Origin: Pseudomonadota bacterium
Lineage (GTDB): Bacteria > Pseudomonadota > Gammaproteobacteria > Burkholderiales > Burkholderiaceae_C
Direction: 5' to 3'
Length of the DNA: 64,000 bases
Assembly (NCBI GenBank): GCA_018241225.1
Contig: JAFEEG010000020.1
Coordinates: 29,353 to 93,352 of the forward strand
A model generated the notes under the pieces. That model made no database searches, was not told the DNA's origin, and was given only the letters and a program-made list of their open reading frames with translations. Every line of letters begins with the position of its first letter. The stretch's first letter is position 1. Shown piece by piece: positions 6,958 to 15,886 of this stretch. A program made the translations under genes and the position numbers.

Positions 6958-9900
6958 ATGGCCAAGTTCTTCATCGACCGCCCCATCTTCGCGTGGGTGA
7001 TCGCACTGTTCATAATCGTGATGGGCGCGGTGTCCATCACCCAGTTGCCGATTTCGCAATATCCGCCGGTGGCGCCACCGGCCATCGTGGTCACGGCCGC
7101 CTACCCGGGCGCCTCCGCGCAGACGCTGGAAGACAGCGTGCTGTCGGTCATCGAACGCGAAATGAACGGCTCGCCGGGCCTGATCTACATGGAGTCGGTC
7201 GCCCAGGCCGACGGCACCGGCACGATCACCATCACCTTCGAGACGGGCACCAACCCCGACCTGGCGCAGGTGGACGTGCAAAACCGCCTGTCGCGCGCCT
7301 CGCCCCGACTGCCGGCCGCGGTAACGCAGCAGGGCGTGCGCGTGGACAAGTCGCGCAACAACTTCCTGCTGTTCACCATCCTCTCGTCGGACAACCCTGC
7401 CGTGGATGAAACCGCGCTGGGCGACTACGCGGCGCGCAACGTGGTGCCCGAGTTGCAGCGCGTGCCCGGCATCGGCCAGGCCCAGCTGTTCGGCTCCGAA
7501 CGCGCCATGCGCGTGTGGATCGACCCGGCCAAGATGCAGGGCTACAACCTGTCGTCTGCCGACGTGAACGCAGCCATTCGCGCGCAGAACGCGCAAGTGT
7601 CTTCGGGCGTGATCGGTGACCTGCCCAACGTGCCCGGCCAGGCCATTGCCGCCACGGTGGTGGTCAACGGCCAGCTCTCGACCGTGGAGCAGTTCGGCAA
7701 CATCGTGCTGCGCGCCAACACCGACGGCTCGACCGTGCGGCTGCGCGACGTGGCGCGCATCGAGCTGGGCGGCCAGGCCTATTCCACCTCCGCCCGCCTG
7801 AACGGCAAGGGCGCGGTGGGCATCGGCGTGCAGCTGGCACCCAGCGGCAACGCGCTGGCAGCCGCCAAGGCCATCCGCAACAAGATGGATGAGCTGTCCA
7901 AGTTCTTCCCGCAGGGCGTGAAGTGGACCATTCCGTACGACAGCTCGCGCTTCGTCAGCATCTCGATCACCGAAGTGGTCAAGACGCTGTTCGAGGCCGT
8001 GGCGCTGGTGTTCGTGGTGATGTTCCTGTTCCTGCAGAACTGGCGCTACACGATCATCCCGACCATCGTGGTGCCCATCGCCCTGCTGGGCACGTTTGCC
8101 ACGCTGCTGGCGCTGGGCTTCTCGATCAACGTGCTGACCATGTTCGGCATGGTGCTGGTGATCGGTATCGTGGTGGACGACGCCATCGTGGTGGTGGAAA
8201 ACGTCGAGCGCATCATGGCCGAGGAAAAGCTTCCACCGCTGGAAGCCACGCGCAAGGCCATGAAGCAGATCTCGGGCGCCATCGTGGGCGTAACCGTGGT
8301 GCTGATCTCGGTGTTCGTGCCGCTGGCCTTCTTTGCCGGCTCCACCGGCAACATCTACCGCCAGTTCTCGGCGGTGATGGTGGCCTCGATCGCCTTCTCG
8401 GCCTTCATGGCGCTGTCGCTCACGCCGGCGCTGTGTGCCACGCTGCTCAAGCCGGTGGACGACGACCACCACGAGAAGAGGGGCTTCTTCGGCTGGTTCA
8501 ACCGCAACTTCTCGCGCACCGCCAAGGGCTATGAAGGCTGGGTGGCGCGCATCCTGCGTCGCGCGGCCCGCTACCTCATCATCTACATCGCCATCGTGGG
8601 CGCAGTGGTGGTGGTGTTCCGCAGCCTGCCCACCTCCTTCCTGCCGCAGGAAGACCAGGGCAACATCATCGTGAACGTGCAGCTGCCCCCGGGCGCCACG
8701 CAGGAGCGCACGGTGTCGGTGATGAAGCAGGTGGAGGACTACATCCTCAAGCAACCCGAAGTGCAGAGCATGGTGGGCGTGATGGGCTTCAGCTTCTCGG
8801 GCCAGGGCCAGAACGCGGGCCTTGCCTTCGTGACGCTCAAGGACTGGCACGAGCGCAAGGGCGCGGGCGAGTCGGCCGATGCGCTGGCGGGCCGCGCCTT
8901 CGGTGCGCTCTCGCACATCCGCGACGCCTTCATCTACCCGCTGTCGCCGCCGCCCATTCCTGAACTGGGCACGGCCAGCGGCTTCACCTTCCGCCTGCAG
9001 GACCGTGCCGGCGCGGGCCACACCGCGCTGACCAACGCACGCAACCAGCTGCTGGGCATGGCCAGCCAGAGCAAGCTGCTCGCGCAGGTTCGGCCCGACG
9101 GCCTGGAAGACGCGCCGCAACTGCAGATCGACATCGACCGCGACAAGGCCAACGCCCTGGGCGTGAGCTTCGATTCGATCAACACCACGCTGTCCACCGC
9201 GCTGGGCTCGAGCTACATCAACGACTTCCCGAACCAGGGTCGCCTGCAACGGGTGGTAGTGCAGGCCGATGCGCCGGCGCGCATGCAGCCTGAAGACCTG
9301 CTCAAGCTCAACGCCAGCAACAGCAAGGGCCAGCCGGTGCCGCTGTCCACCTTCGCCACCACGCGCTGGATCACCGGCGCGCAGCAGACGGTGCGCTACA
9401 ACGGCTATCCGGCGGTGCGCATCTCCGGCTCGGCGGCGCCGGGCTACAGCTCGGGCGCTGCCATGGCCGAGATGGAAAAGCTCGCGGCCCAGCTGCCTCC
9501 AGGCTTCGGCTACGAGTGGACGGGCCAGTCGCGCGAGGAAAAGCTCGCCGGCTCGCAGGCCATCATCCTGTACGGCTTCTCGATCCTGGCGGTGTTCCTG
9601 TGCCTGGCCGCGCTGTATGAAAGCTGGACCATCCCGCTGTCGGTGATCCTGGTGGTGCCGCTGGGCGTGCTGGGCGTGCTGCTGGCCACCTGGCTGCGCA
9701 GCTACTCGAACGACGTGTACTTCCAGGTGGGCCTGATCACCATCATCGGCTTGTCAGCGAAGAACGCGATTCTGATCATCGAGTTCGCCAAGGACCTGCA
9801 GGCCTCGGGCAAGGGGCTGATCGAGTCGGCGCTGGCCGCAGCACACCTGCGGTTCCGCCCCATCGTGATGACGTCGCTGGCCTTCGGCCTGGGCGTGGTG

Positions 9901-10119
9901 CCGCTGGTGACCGCCTCGGGCGCCGGCTCGGCCAGCCAGCGTGCCATCGGCACCGGCGTGCTGGGCGGCATGGTGACGGGCACGGCCCTGGCGGTGTTCT
10001 TCGTGCCGGTGTTCTTCGTGGTGGTGCGTTCGCTCTTCAAGGGCAGCGCGCGTCAGCACGAGGCCGACCTGCGCCACGCGCACGCCGCAGGAATCGAGGA
10101 CGAGCCCCGCCATGACTGA
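6958..10119 (+). CDS. acrB: RND multidrug efflux transporter (HAE1 family, AcrB/MexB/TtgB type)
   Basis: 1053 residues, the typical AcrB length, from ATG 6958 with AAGGAG upstream. It begins MAKFFIDRPIFAWVIALFII as AcrB-like pumps do. The predicted topology is 12 helices with two large periplasmic loops. The proton-relay aspartate pair is seen in VLVIGIVVDDAIVVVENVER near residue 405, and the late segment GLSAKNAILIIEFAK carries the relay lysine. It exports hydrophobic drugs, solvents and detergents using proton motive force. It overlaps oprM by 8 bases, which implies translational coupling. Confidence 0.97.
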   Translation: MAKFFIDRPIFAWVIALFIIVMGAVSITQLPISQYPPVAPPAIVVTAAYPGASAQTLEDSVLSVIEREMNGSPGLIYMESVAQADGTGTITITFETGTNPDLAQVDVQNRLSRASPRLPAAVTQQGVRVDKSRNNFLLFTILSSDNPAVDETALGDYAARNVVPELQRVPGIGQAQLFGSERAMRVWIDPAKMQGYNLSSADVNAAIRAQNAQVSSGVIGDLPNVPGQAIAATVVVNGQLSTVEQFGNIVLRANTDGSTVRLRDVARIELGGQAYSTSARLNGKGAVGIGVQLAPSGNALAAAKAIRNKMDELSKFFPQGVKWTIPYDSSRFVSISITEVVKTLFEAVALVFVVMFLFLQNWRYTIIPTIVVPIALLGTFATLLALGFSINVLTMFGMVLVIGIVVDDAIVVVENVERIMAEEKLPPLEATRKAMKQISGAIVGVTVVLISVFVPLAFFAGSTGNIYRQFSAVMVASIAFSAFMALSLTPALCATLLKPVDDDHHEKRGFFGWFNRNFSRTAKGYEGWVARILRRAARYLIIYIAIVGAVVVVFRSLPTSFLPQEDQGNIIVNVQLPPGATQERTVSVMKQVEDYILKQPEVQSMVGVMGFSFSGQGQNAGLAFVTLKDWHERKGAGESADALAGRAFGALSHIRDAFIYPLSPPPIPELGTASGFTFRLQDRAGAGHTALTNARNQLLGMASQSKLLAQVRPDGLEDAPQLQIDIDRDKANALGVSFDSINTTLSTALGSSYINDFPNQGRLQRVVVQADAPARMQPEDLLKLNASNSKGQPVPLSTFATTRWITGAQQTVRYNGYPAVRISGSAAPGYSSGAAMAEMEKLAAQLPPGFGYEWTGQSREEKLAGSQAIILYGFSILAVFLCLAALYESWTIPLSVILVVPLGVLGVLLATWLRSYSNDVYFQVGLITIIGLSAKNAILIIEFAKDLQASGKGLIESALAAAHLRFRPIVMTSLAFGLGVVPLVTASGAGSASQRAIGTGVLGGMVTGTALAVFFVPVFFVVVRSLFKGSARQHEADLRHAHAAGIEDEPRHD

Positions 10120-11581
10120 TAACAAAGCAAAGATGAGGAACCCCCTCGTGCCTACCAAGACCCTGGCCACGGCGCTGGCCGTGGCGGCGCTGCTGGCCGG
10201 CTGCTCGATGGCCCCGACCTACGAGCGGCCCGCCGCGCCGGTGCCGCAGAACTTCCCCAACAACCCGGCGCAAATCGCCGGCCAGCCGATCACGGCGCAG
10301 ATCGTGTGGCAAGACTACTTCACCGACCCGCGCCTGGTGGGCCTGATCAACACCGCGCTGCAGAACAACCGCGACCTGCGCGTGGCGGTGCTCAACATCG
10401 AGACGGCGCGCTCGCAGTTCCGCATCACGCGTTCGGCGCAGGTGCCCAACCTGAACCTCAACGCCGGCGGCACGCGCCAGCGGCCCTCGCTGCTGGGCGA
10501 CACGGTCACCGAGAGCGACTACGTCAACGTCGGCATCCCGTCCTGGGAGCTGGACTTCTTCGGCCGCATCCAGAGCCTGAAGGAGGCGGCGCTGTCGCAA
10601 TACCTGGCAACCGAAGAGGCCCGCAAGTCCACGCAGATCAGCCTGGTGGCCGCCGTGGCCGCCGGCTGGCTGGCCGTGATTGCCGACGAAGAGTCGATGC
10701 AGATCACGCGCGACACGCTGGCCACTCGCGAAGAGGGCCTGAAGCTGTCCAAGCTGCGCTTTGACAACGGCGTGATCTCCGAGATCGACCTGCGCCTGGC
10801 CGAGTCGCTCGCCGAGAGTGCGCGCGCCACCTATGCGCAGCAGCAGCGCTTCCGCCTGCAGGACGAGAATGCGCTGGCCCTGCTGCTGGGCGCGCCTGTC
10901 CCGCCAGATGCGGTCAAGGGTGGCCTGGGCGCACTGGACGCGGTGGCGCCCATGGCCGACGTGCCAGCCGGCCTGCCATCGGAAATGCTGGAGCAGCGCC
11001 CCGACATCCGGGCCGCCGAGCAGCAGTTGCTGGCAGCCAATGCCAACATCGGCGCGGCGCGGGCCAACTTCTTCCCGCGCATCACGCTCACGGCCACCTA
11101 CGGCACGGCCAGCAACGAGTTGTCGGGGCTGTTCGACAGCGGCACGCGGGCCTGGTCCTTCGCGCCTTCGCTGGTGCTGCCCATCTTCGACTACGGTGCC
11201 AACAGCGCCCGCCTGGATTCGGCCTGGGCCAACCGCGACATCGCGCTGGCGCAGTACGAGAAGTCGATCCAGTCGGCCTTCCGTGAAGTGGCGGACGCGC
11301 TGGCTGGTCGAGCCACGCTGGGCGACCAGCTCGACGCGCTGCGCAAGACGGCCGCGGCCGAAGAGGCACGCTTCAAGCTGTCGGCCCTGCGCTATCGCAG
11401 CGGCGTGGCCAACGCGCTGGACCTGCAGGACGCGCAACGCTCGCTGTTCACCGCCCAGTTGGCAGCCACGCAGACCCGACTCGCACAGTTGCAGAACCAG
11501 GTGACCCTGTTCAAGGCACTGGGCGGCGGCTGGGCCAGCCGCGACGCTCCGGCCGAAACCACGAGCCAGGCCCGGCGCTGA
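10112..11581 (+). CDS. oprM: RND efflux outer-membrane factor lipoprotein (OprM/TtgC type)
   Basis: 489 residues. The signal peptide ends in LLAGC (Cys31), so the protein is lipid-anchored to the outer membrane. Two outer-membrane efflux repeats (about 65-260 and 280-470) build the TolC-like trimeric barrel and tunnel; motifs include WELDFFGRIQSLKEAAL and EQRPDIRAAEQQLLAANANI. Start ATG 10112 is kept because it overlaps the acrB stop; an ATG at 10133 is possible. Last gene of the pump operon. No terminator hairpin is obvious directly downstream. Confidence 0.95.
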   Translation: MTDNKAKMRNPLVPTKTLATALAVAALLAGCSMAPTYERPAAPVPQNFPNNPAQIAGQPITAQIVWQDYFTDPRLVGLINTALQNNRDLRVAVLNIETARSQFRITRSAQVPNLNLNAGGTRQRPSLLGDTVTESDYVNVGIPSWELDFFGRIQSLKEAALSQYLATEEARKSTQISLVAAVAAGWLAVIADEESMQITRDTLATREEGLKLSKLRFDNGVISEIDLRLAESLAESARATYAQQQRFRLQDENALALLLGAPVPPDAVKGGLGALDAVAPMADVPAGLPSEMLEQRPDIRAAEQQLLAANANIGAARANFFPRITLTATYGTASNELSGLFDSGTRAWSFAPSLVLPIFDYGANSARLDSAWANRDIALAQYEKSIQSAFREVADALAGRATLGDQLDALRKTAAAEEARFKLSALRYRSGVANALDLQDAQRSLFTAQLAATQTRLAQLQNQVTLFKALGGGWASRDAPAETTSQARR

Positions 11582-11680
11582 GCCGGCTTGTGCCCGCGCA
11601 TGCGTGTATCGTGTGTGCGGGCCGTTGACGTGGCGCCACAAGGAGGGCGTACCCGGAGCCGAGTGTGCGGGGGGTCCTTC

Positions 11681-11686
11681 TATAAT
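11681..11686 (+). promoter_or_regulatory. Candidate -10 element upstream of the cytochrome c gene
   Basis: TATAAT, 61 bases before the cytochrome start. No good -35 box lies at the expected distance, so only the -10 match is claimed. Confidence 0.35.
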
Positions 11687-11746
11687 CCCCGGTTGATTTC
11701 AGGTCCCCCTAACGAGACAGCCCCCGATCGATAACTTGAGGACTCC

Positions 11747-12319
11747 ATGAGCGACGCCGCGCACACCGAAGAAGCCCACACCGGCCCCATCAAGAACCCC
11801 AAGCAGCTTCTGATAGCGGTTTTCTTTTCCTTCGTCGCTCCCATCCTCATCATTTCAGGCTTGGTGGCCTATGTGGTCTCGGCCTACAAGCCCTCTGGCG
11901 CCGCCAGCTCCGACCTGAGCCTGTACGGCGTGTCGCAAGACGTGCGCGACCGCGACGTGGCTGCCCGCCTGGCCCGCGTGGGCACGGTGGAAATCCGCGA
12001 TGCCAACCGCGAACTGGCCACCGGCGAAGCGGTGTTCAAGGCCCAGTGCGTGACCTGCCACGGCAGCCCCGGCATTCCCGGCGCTCCGCACCTGAACGAC
12101 GCCGCAGCCTGGGGCCCGCGCATCGGCCAGGGCTATGCCACGCTGCTCGAACATGCCCTCAAGGGCAAGGGCGCCATGCCGGCCCAGGGCGGCGGCGACT
12201 TCGAAGACGTGGAAATCGGCCGTGCGGTGGTCTACATGGCCAATGCAGGCGGCGCGACCTTCCCGGTGCCCGACCGGCCCGCGGCTGCAGCGCCTGCTGC
12301 CGAAACGGCCGCCAAGTAA
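11747..12319 (+). CDS. Membrane-anchored monohaem cytochrome c (c5-like)
   Basis: 190 residues. A short acidic, His-containing cytoplasmic start is followed by one transmembrane helix (about 22-45, LLIAVFFSFVAPILIISGLV), a linker and a periplasmic class I cytochrome c domain. Haem attachment is CVTCH, and the axial methionine is likely in GKGAMPAQGGG. The C-terminus is an Ala/Pro-rich tail. It resembles c5-type cytochromes that pass electrons to terminal oxidases. It forms its own transcription unit with a terminator after it. The electron-transfer partner is inferred only from the family. Confidence 0.9.
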   Translation: MSDAAHTEEAHTGPIKNPKQLLIAVFFSFVAPILIISGLVAYVVSAYKPSGAASSDLSLYGVSQDVRDRDVAARLARVGTVEIRDANRELATGEAVFKAQCVTCHGSPGIPGAPHLNDAAAWGPRIGQGYATLLEHALKGKGAMPAQGGGDFEDVEIGRAVVYMANAGGATFPVPDRPAAAAPAAETAAK

Positions 12320-12340
12320 GCGCCGCCACCACCCAACAAA

Positions 12341-12366
12341 AAAGCCGGCCCCGAAGCCGGCTTTTT
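12341..12366 (+). terminator. Intrinsic terminator after the cytochrome c gene
   Basis: Nine-base-pair stem AAAGCCGGC / GCCGGCTTT, loop CCCGAA, followed by T's. The A-run on the left also lets it serve the convergent minus-strand gene that ends at 12392. Confidence 0.85.
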
Positions 12367-12391
12367 CTTTGCCTGGAGCAACCCTGTCGAA

Positions 12392-12937
12392 TCAGGCCGG
12401 CGCCTTGACGGTGCCGTGCACCGCCTTCGGGCTGGGCACGAAACCATAACGCCCGGGCAGGTCCTGCAGCCTGACCGTCTCGGGCTGCCAGCGTCCCTGC
12501 TCGATGGCATCGGCAGCCGCTCCCATGTCCTGGGTATGCACCACGCCCAGGCCTCGAGGCGAAGCCAGGTACACCCGCCCGCCTTCGTCCACCAGGCAGG
12601 CCGATACCTGCACGGGCTCGCCGCTGTGGGCTCGCACATCCGCACCTGCGTCGCTCACCCGCCAGACCCACGGCGTGGATTCGAGTTCGACGTACACGCG
12701 CTGCGGCCCGTTCTGGAAGAACCATTGCCCGGCGGCGTCGTGCTCGTAGTTGCGGTGGATGAAGTCGATGAGCTTCTCGTGCCGCAGCAGCGAGCCCTTG
12801 GCTCGCACGAAGGGCCCGGCGGCCTGCGTGCGGTCGTCGCGCATGTACCAGTTGCCGCGCGCATCCAGGCCGAGCCAGCCGTAGCAGTGGGGCACGTTGG
12901 GCCACTTGGCCAGTGCCTGCTTGACGATGTCGTCCAT
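12392..12937 (-). CDS. Conserved hypothetical protein (DUF2946/DUF2944-type annotation likely)
   Basis: 181 residues from ATG 12937 (MDDIVKQALAKWPNVPHCYG). It has no signal peptide or membrane helix. It is Trp-rich early (GWLGLDARGNWYMRDDRTQA) and continues with FIHRNYEHDAAGQWFFQNGP, which reads like a small cytoplasmic beta-rich domain. I recall proteins with this start in many betaproteobacteria under a DUF name but cannot fix the number or a function. It precedes no obvious partner; the hydrolase gene upstream is 32 bases away on the same strand, so the two may be co-transcribed. Confidence 0.75.
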   Translation of the reverse strand: MDDIVKQALAKWPNVPHCYGWLGLDARGNWYMRDDRTQAAGPFVRAKGSLLRHEKLIDFIHRNYEHDAAGQWFFQNGPQRVYVELESTPWVWRVSDAGADVRAHSGEPVQVSACLVDEGGRVYLASPRGLGVVHTQDMGAAADAIEQGRWQPETVRLQDLPGRYGFVPSPKAVHGTVKAPA

Positions 12938-12969
12938 GGGCGGATTGTGCTCCTGCGGTGCGCGGCAAT

Positions 12970-13953
12970 CTACGCGTGCTGCTTCAACCAGCCGCCCACC
13001 TCGCGCGGCAGGCTGAACACGTTGCCCGGGGGAAATCCAGCGGCAAAGCCGACATGCCCACCGTGCGCAGGCTGCCACAGCGTGACATGGCGGCCCACGT
13101 CCTGCTGGCCCGGCAGGCTGGCCGCCGGCACGAAGGGGTCGTTGCGCGCATTGACCACCAGGGTGGGCACTCGGATGGCATCCAGGTGCGGCTTGGCCGA
13201 GCCGCGCGACCAGTAGTCGTCGGTGTCGCGAAAGCCGTGCAGCGGCGCGGTGAAGATGTTGTCGAAGGCGTAGAGGTCGCTGGCCTGCAGCAGCGCGTCC
13301 CTGTTGAACAGCCCCGGGTGCTGCACCAGCTTGGCCAGCGCCTTGGGCTTCATGGTGTTCAGGAACATGCGCGTGTAGACCAGCCGGTTGAAGCCGCGCC
13401 CGATGGCTGTGCCGCCCGCGGCCAGGTCGACCGGGGCGCAGACGGAGGCCACCGCGCTGGCAATGCGGCCAGCCTCGCTGCCCATTTCTTCGGCCCAGCG
13501 CAAGAGCGCATTGCCGCCCAGCGACACGCCCACCACCAGCATCGGGCCGCCACCCAGCGCGTCATGGTGCTCGCGCAGCCTGGAGAGGATCCAGCCGATC
13601 TCCTCGTAGTCGCCAGAGTGGTAGGCGCGCGGCGCCAGGTTGATCTCGCCGCTGCAACCGCGAAAGTGCGGCACGGCGTAGGCCATGCCGTTCTGCCGGG
13701 CAAAGTCGGCAAACGACTGTGCGTAGTGGCTGCTCGACGAGCCTTCGAGACCGTGGAACAGCACCAGCAAGGGCCGCGCGGTGCCGGCCTTTGCGTTCTC
13801 GAGAAAGTCGACGTCGATGAAGTCTCCGTCCGGCGTGTTCCAGCGCTCGCGCCGAAACGAGGGGCGGACACCGCGCACGCTGCGCGCGACGATGGCCGAC
13901 CAGATGGTCTGCAGGTTGCCACCGGGCAACCAGAAAGGCGCGACGTACTCCAT
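12970..13953 (-). CDS. Alpha/beta hydrolase of the YheT family
   Basis: 327 residues from ATG 13953. It starts PFWLPGGNLQTIWSAI, the family's N-terminal signature, then has the oxyanion segment LVLFHGLEGSSSSHY and the nucleophile elbow VVGVSLGGNALLRWA (Ser of GVSLGG). The acid is probably in NARNDPFVP and the histidine in HGGHVGF. This is a complete hydrolase of the YheT/AB-hydrolase-4 type, probably an esterase with unknown physiological substrate. The NTF2-like gene ends 4 bases before its start, suggesting one operon with 13958-14404. Confidence 0.88.
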   Translation of the reverse strand: MEYVAPFWLPGGNLQTIWSAIVARSVRGVRPSFRRERWNTPDGDFIDVDFLENAKAGTARPLLVLFHGLEGSSSSHYAQSFADFARQNGMAYAVPHFRGCSGEINLAPRAYHSGDYEEIGWILSRLREHHDALGGGPMLVVGVSLGGNALLRWAEEMGSEAGRIASAVASVCAPVDLAAGGTAIGRGFNRLVYTRMFLNTMKPKALAKLVQHPGLFNRDALLQASDLYAFDNIFTAPLHGFRDTDDYWSRGSAKPHLDAIRVPTLVVNARNDPFVPAASLPGQQDVGRHVTLWQPAHGGHVGFAAGFPPGNVFSLPREVGGWLKQHA

Positions 13954-13957
13954 CGGC

Positions 13958-14404
13958 TCAGTGTAGAAGTTGCGGCGCGTCGTGGGTGTCGGACGGCTCC
14001 TGCACCGTGCCGGGGCTGGCATGGTGGGCCACCATGCGCCAGCCCTGGGCGGTCTTGTGATAGACGTTGGTGGCCAGCACGAAGGCCAGGCGGGGCCCTT
14101 CGGCCGTGAGCACCTCGATGCGCTCGAGCACGTTGTGCACCGAGCTGCCCAGCGCCTCGACCTTGCGCACGCGCGCCGGCGTGGCATGGATGGAGCCGTT
14201 GCCGAACATCTGCTCGAAGGCCGAGCGGATGGCCTCGGTGCCCACCAGTCGCGGGCCACCCGGATGCACGCAGAACACCTCGTCGTCGTCGGCCCAGCAG
14301 GCCATCAGCGATTCGAGGTCGCCGCGCTGCAGGGCTTCGTAGAAGGAGGCTTCCACATCGTCGGCGGTGCCGCCGAGATGGCTGGTGTGTCGGGTCTTGG
14401 CCAT
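13958..14404 (-). CDS. SnoaL/NTF2-like fold protein
   Basis: 148 residues from ATG 14404 (MAKTRHTSHLGGTADDVEAS). The single cone-shaped NTF2-like domain shows FYEALQRGDLESLMACWADD and the strand RMVAHHASPGTVQE near the end, as in DUF4440/SnoaL_3 proteins. Related proteins act on or bind small ligands, but nothing here gives a specific substrate. It lies upstream of, and is likely co-transcribed with, the YheT-type hydrolase. The oxidoreductase-like gene upstream is 28 bases away, so three genes probably form one unit. Confidence 0.8.
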   Translation of the reverse strand: MAKTRHTSHLGGTADDVEASFYEALQRGDLESLMACWADDDEVFCVHPGGPRLVGTEAIRSAFEQMFGNGSIHATPARVRKVEALGSSVHNVLERIEVLTAEGPRLAFVLATNVYHKTAQGWRMVAHHASPGTVQEPSDTHDAPQLLH

Positions 14405-14432
14405 GGGTCGATTTTGCCTTCTGGGCAGCACC

Positions 14433-15215
14433 TCAGGGCAGGCCCTGCAACCACTGGCGCACAGTGGCTTCGGCGGCCTCGGCGTTTCCCTGCGCAGCCC
14501 GCCACACCAGCTCGGGCGCGGCCACGTGGGTGCCCGGCGGCGCCAGGCGCAGCGCCGCATCGACAAACTGCGCCACCACCGCGGCGCGCACCGGCTGTTC
14601 GCTGGCGGGCACCATGAAGCGGGCGATCGACAGCATCCACTCGGCCACGCGCTGCGGCAGGCTGCCACGCACGCCCTGGGCGGGCTTTTGCGCCGAGCGC
14701 ACCAGGATCAGCCGCTCGAAACCCAGCGCGGCAACCGCCTGCTCATCCATGCTGGCCAGGCCACGCTTGAGTGCCTCGGGCAAGCGACCCTGGGCATGCG
14801 GCTGCACCACGGCCAGCGTGCGTACGCCGCAGTCGTGGAGCCAGGCGGCAATTTGCGGCAGTTGCTCCGGCGTGGGCGCCCACAGGGCACGCTCGCGGTC
14901 GTGGTACAGGCGCGGCGGATCGAAGCTCACCAGCGCAGCATCGGCCTGCACGCGGGGCCACGAACGCGGGTCGGCATCGTCGGGCGGCATCAGCACCGAC
15001 TGCACGCCGCGCAGGCCGTCCTGCATCGGCTCGCGCGCCAGCACGCGCGCCTGGGCATAGCGATGACTGCCGGCAAGGCGGCGCAGCAGTTCGTTGCCCA
15101 GCGCTCCCGTAGCGCCTGCAATGAGCAGCGTGGTCTCGGGCCGCCCCGCTTGCGCCGGCACGCGCACAGGCGGGCGCTGGGCCGCCTGCAGCACCTGGAT
15201 GGGGTCTATTGCCAT
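14433..15215 (-). CDS. NAD(P)-binding Rossmann-fold protein (atypical SDR-like)
   Basis: 260 residues. After a Pro/Gln-rich leader of about 27 residues comes a Rossmann beta-alpha unit with LLIAGATGALGNELLRRLAG, the NAD(P)-binding glycine pattern of NmrA-like/atypical short-chain dehydrogenases. The YxxxK catalytic pair of classical SDRs is not evident, so it may bind nucleotide without being a standard reductase. A hydrophobic segment near residues 195-205 is too short for a clear membrane helix. It is divergent from lemA and probably the first gene of the three-gene unit down to 12970. Confidence 0.75.
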   Translation of the reverse strand: MAIDPIQVLQAAQRPPVRVPAQAGRPETTLLIAGATGALGNELLRRLAGSHRYAQARVLAREPMQDGLRGVQSVLMPPDDADPRSWPRVQADAALVSFDPPRLYHDRERALWAPTPEQLPQIAAWLHDCGVRTLAVVQPHAQGRLPEALKRGLASMDEQAVAALGFERLILVRSAQKPAQGVRGSLPQRVAEWMLSIARFMVPASEQPVRAAVVAQFVDAALRLAPPGTHVAAPELVWRAAQGNAEAAEATVRQWLQGLP

Positions 15216-15270
15216 GGCGCCGATGCTACCTGTGCTAACTTTGCGCCCTTCTCAGCAAGGGGTGAACAAG

Positions 15271-15867
15271 ATGATGAAACGTTGGCTTGCGATGATCGCC
15301 GTGGTCCTCTCTCTGACCGGTTGCGGCTACAACGACTTCCAGCGGCTGGACGAAGCCACCAAGTCGGCCTGGAGCGAAGTGCTCAACCAGTACCAGCGGC
15401 GCGCCGACCTGGTGCCCAACATCGTCGCCACGGTCAAGGGCCAGGCCAACTTCGAGCAGGAGACGCTCACCAAGGTGGTCGAGGCGCGCGCCAAGGCCAC
15501 CAGCATCCAGGTCACGCCCGAGACGCTGAACAACCCAGAGGCTTTCAACAAGTTCCAGCAGGCGCAGGGTGAGCTGTCGGGCGCGCTGTCGCGCCTCATG
15601 GTGGTGGCCGAGCGCTATCCCGAACTGCAGGCCAACCAGGCCTTCCGTGATCTGCGCGTGACGCTCGAGGGCACCGAGAACCGCATCTCGGTGGCGCGCA
15701 ACCGCTACATCCAGACGGTGCAGGAGTACAACGTGCTGGCCCGCAGCTTCCCGACCAACCTGACGGCCATGGTCTTCAGCTACTCGCCCAAGCCCAACTT
15801 CAGCGTGCAGAACGAAGCACAGATCTCCACGCCCCCCACGGTCGACTTCGGCGCGCCGAAGAAGTAA
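15271..15867 (+). CDS. lemA: LemA family lipoprotein
   Basis: 198 residues from ATG 15271 (ATG 15274 also possible), with AAGGGG 8 bases upstream. The signal peptide ends in LTGC, so it is probably lipid-modified, unlike LemA proteins that keep a transmembrane helix. The LemA core is clear: SAWSEVLNQYQRRADLVPNI, then ENRISVARNRYIQTVQEYN and FPTNLTAMVFSYSPKPNF. LemA proteins are helical-bundle envelope proteins of unclear role. The operon with two TPM-domain genes is the commonest context for this family. Confidence 0.93.
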   Translation: MMKRWLAMIAVVLSLTGCGYNDFQRLDEATKSAWSEVLNQYQRRADLVPNIVATVKGQANFEQETLTKVVEARAKATSIQVTPETLNNPEAFNKFQQAQGELSGALSRLMVVAERYPELQANQAFRDLRVTLEGTENRISVARNRYIQTVQEYNVLARSFPTNLTAMVFSYSPKPNFSVQNEAQISTPPTVDFGAPKK

Positions 15868-15886
15868 GACGGGGCGCTTCAAGTTC

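Noticed and set aside
6787-9249. An 820-codon minus-strand frame opposite acrB
   Set aside because: It is the antisense shadow of a GC3-rich gene: composition is His, Arg, Gly and Gln-rich with no domain, and acrB on the plus strand is fully accounted for.
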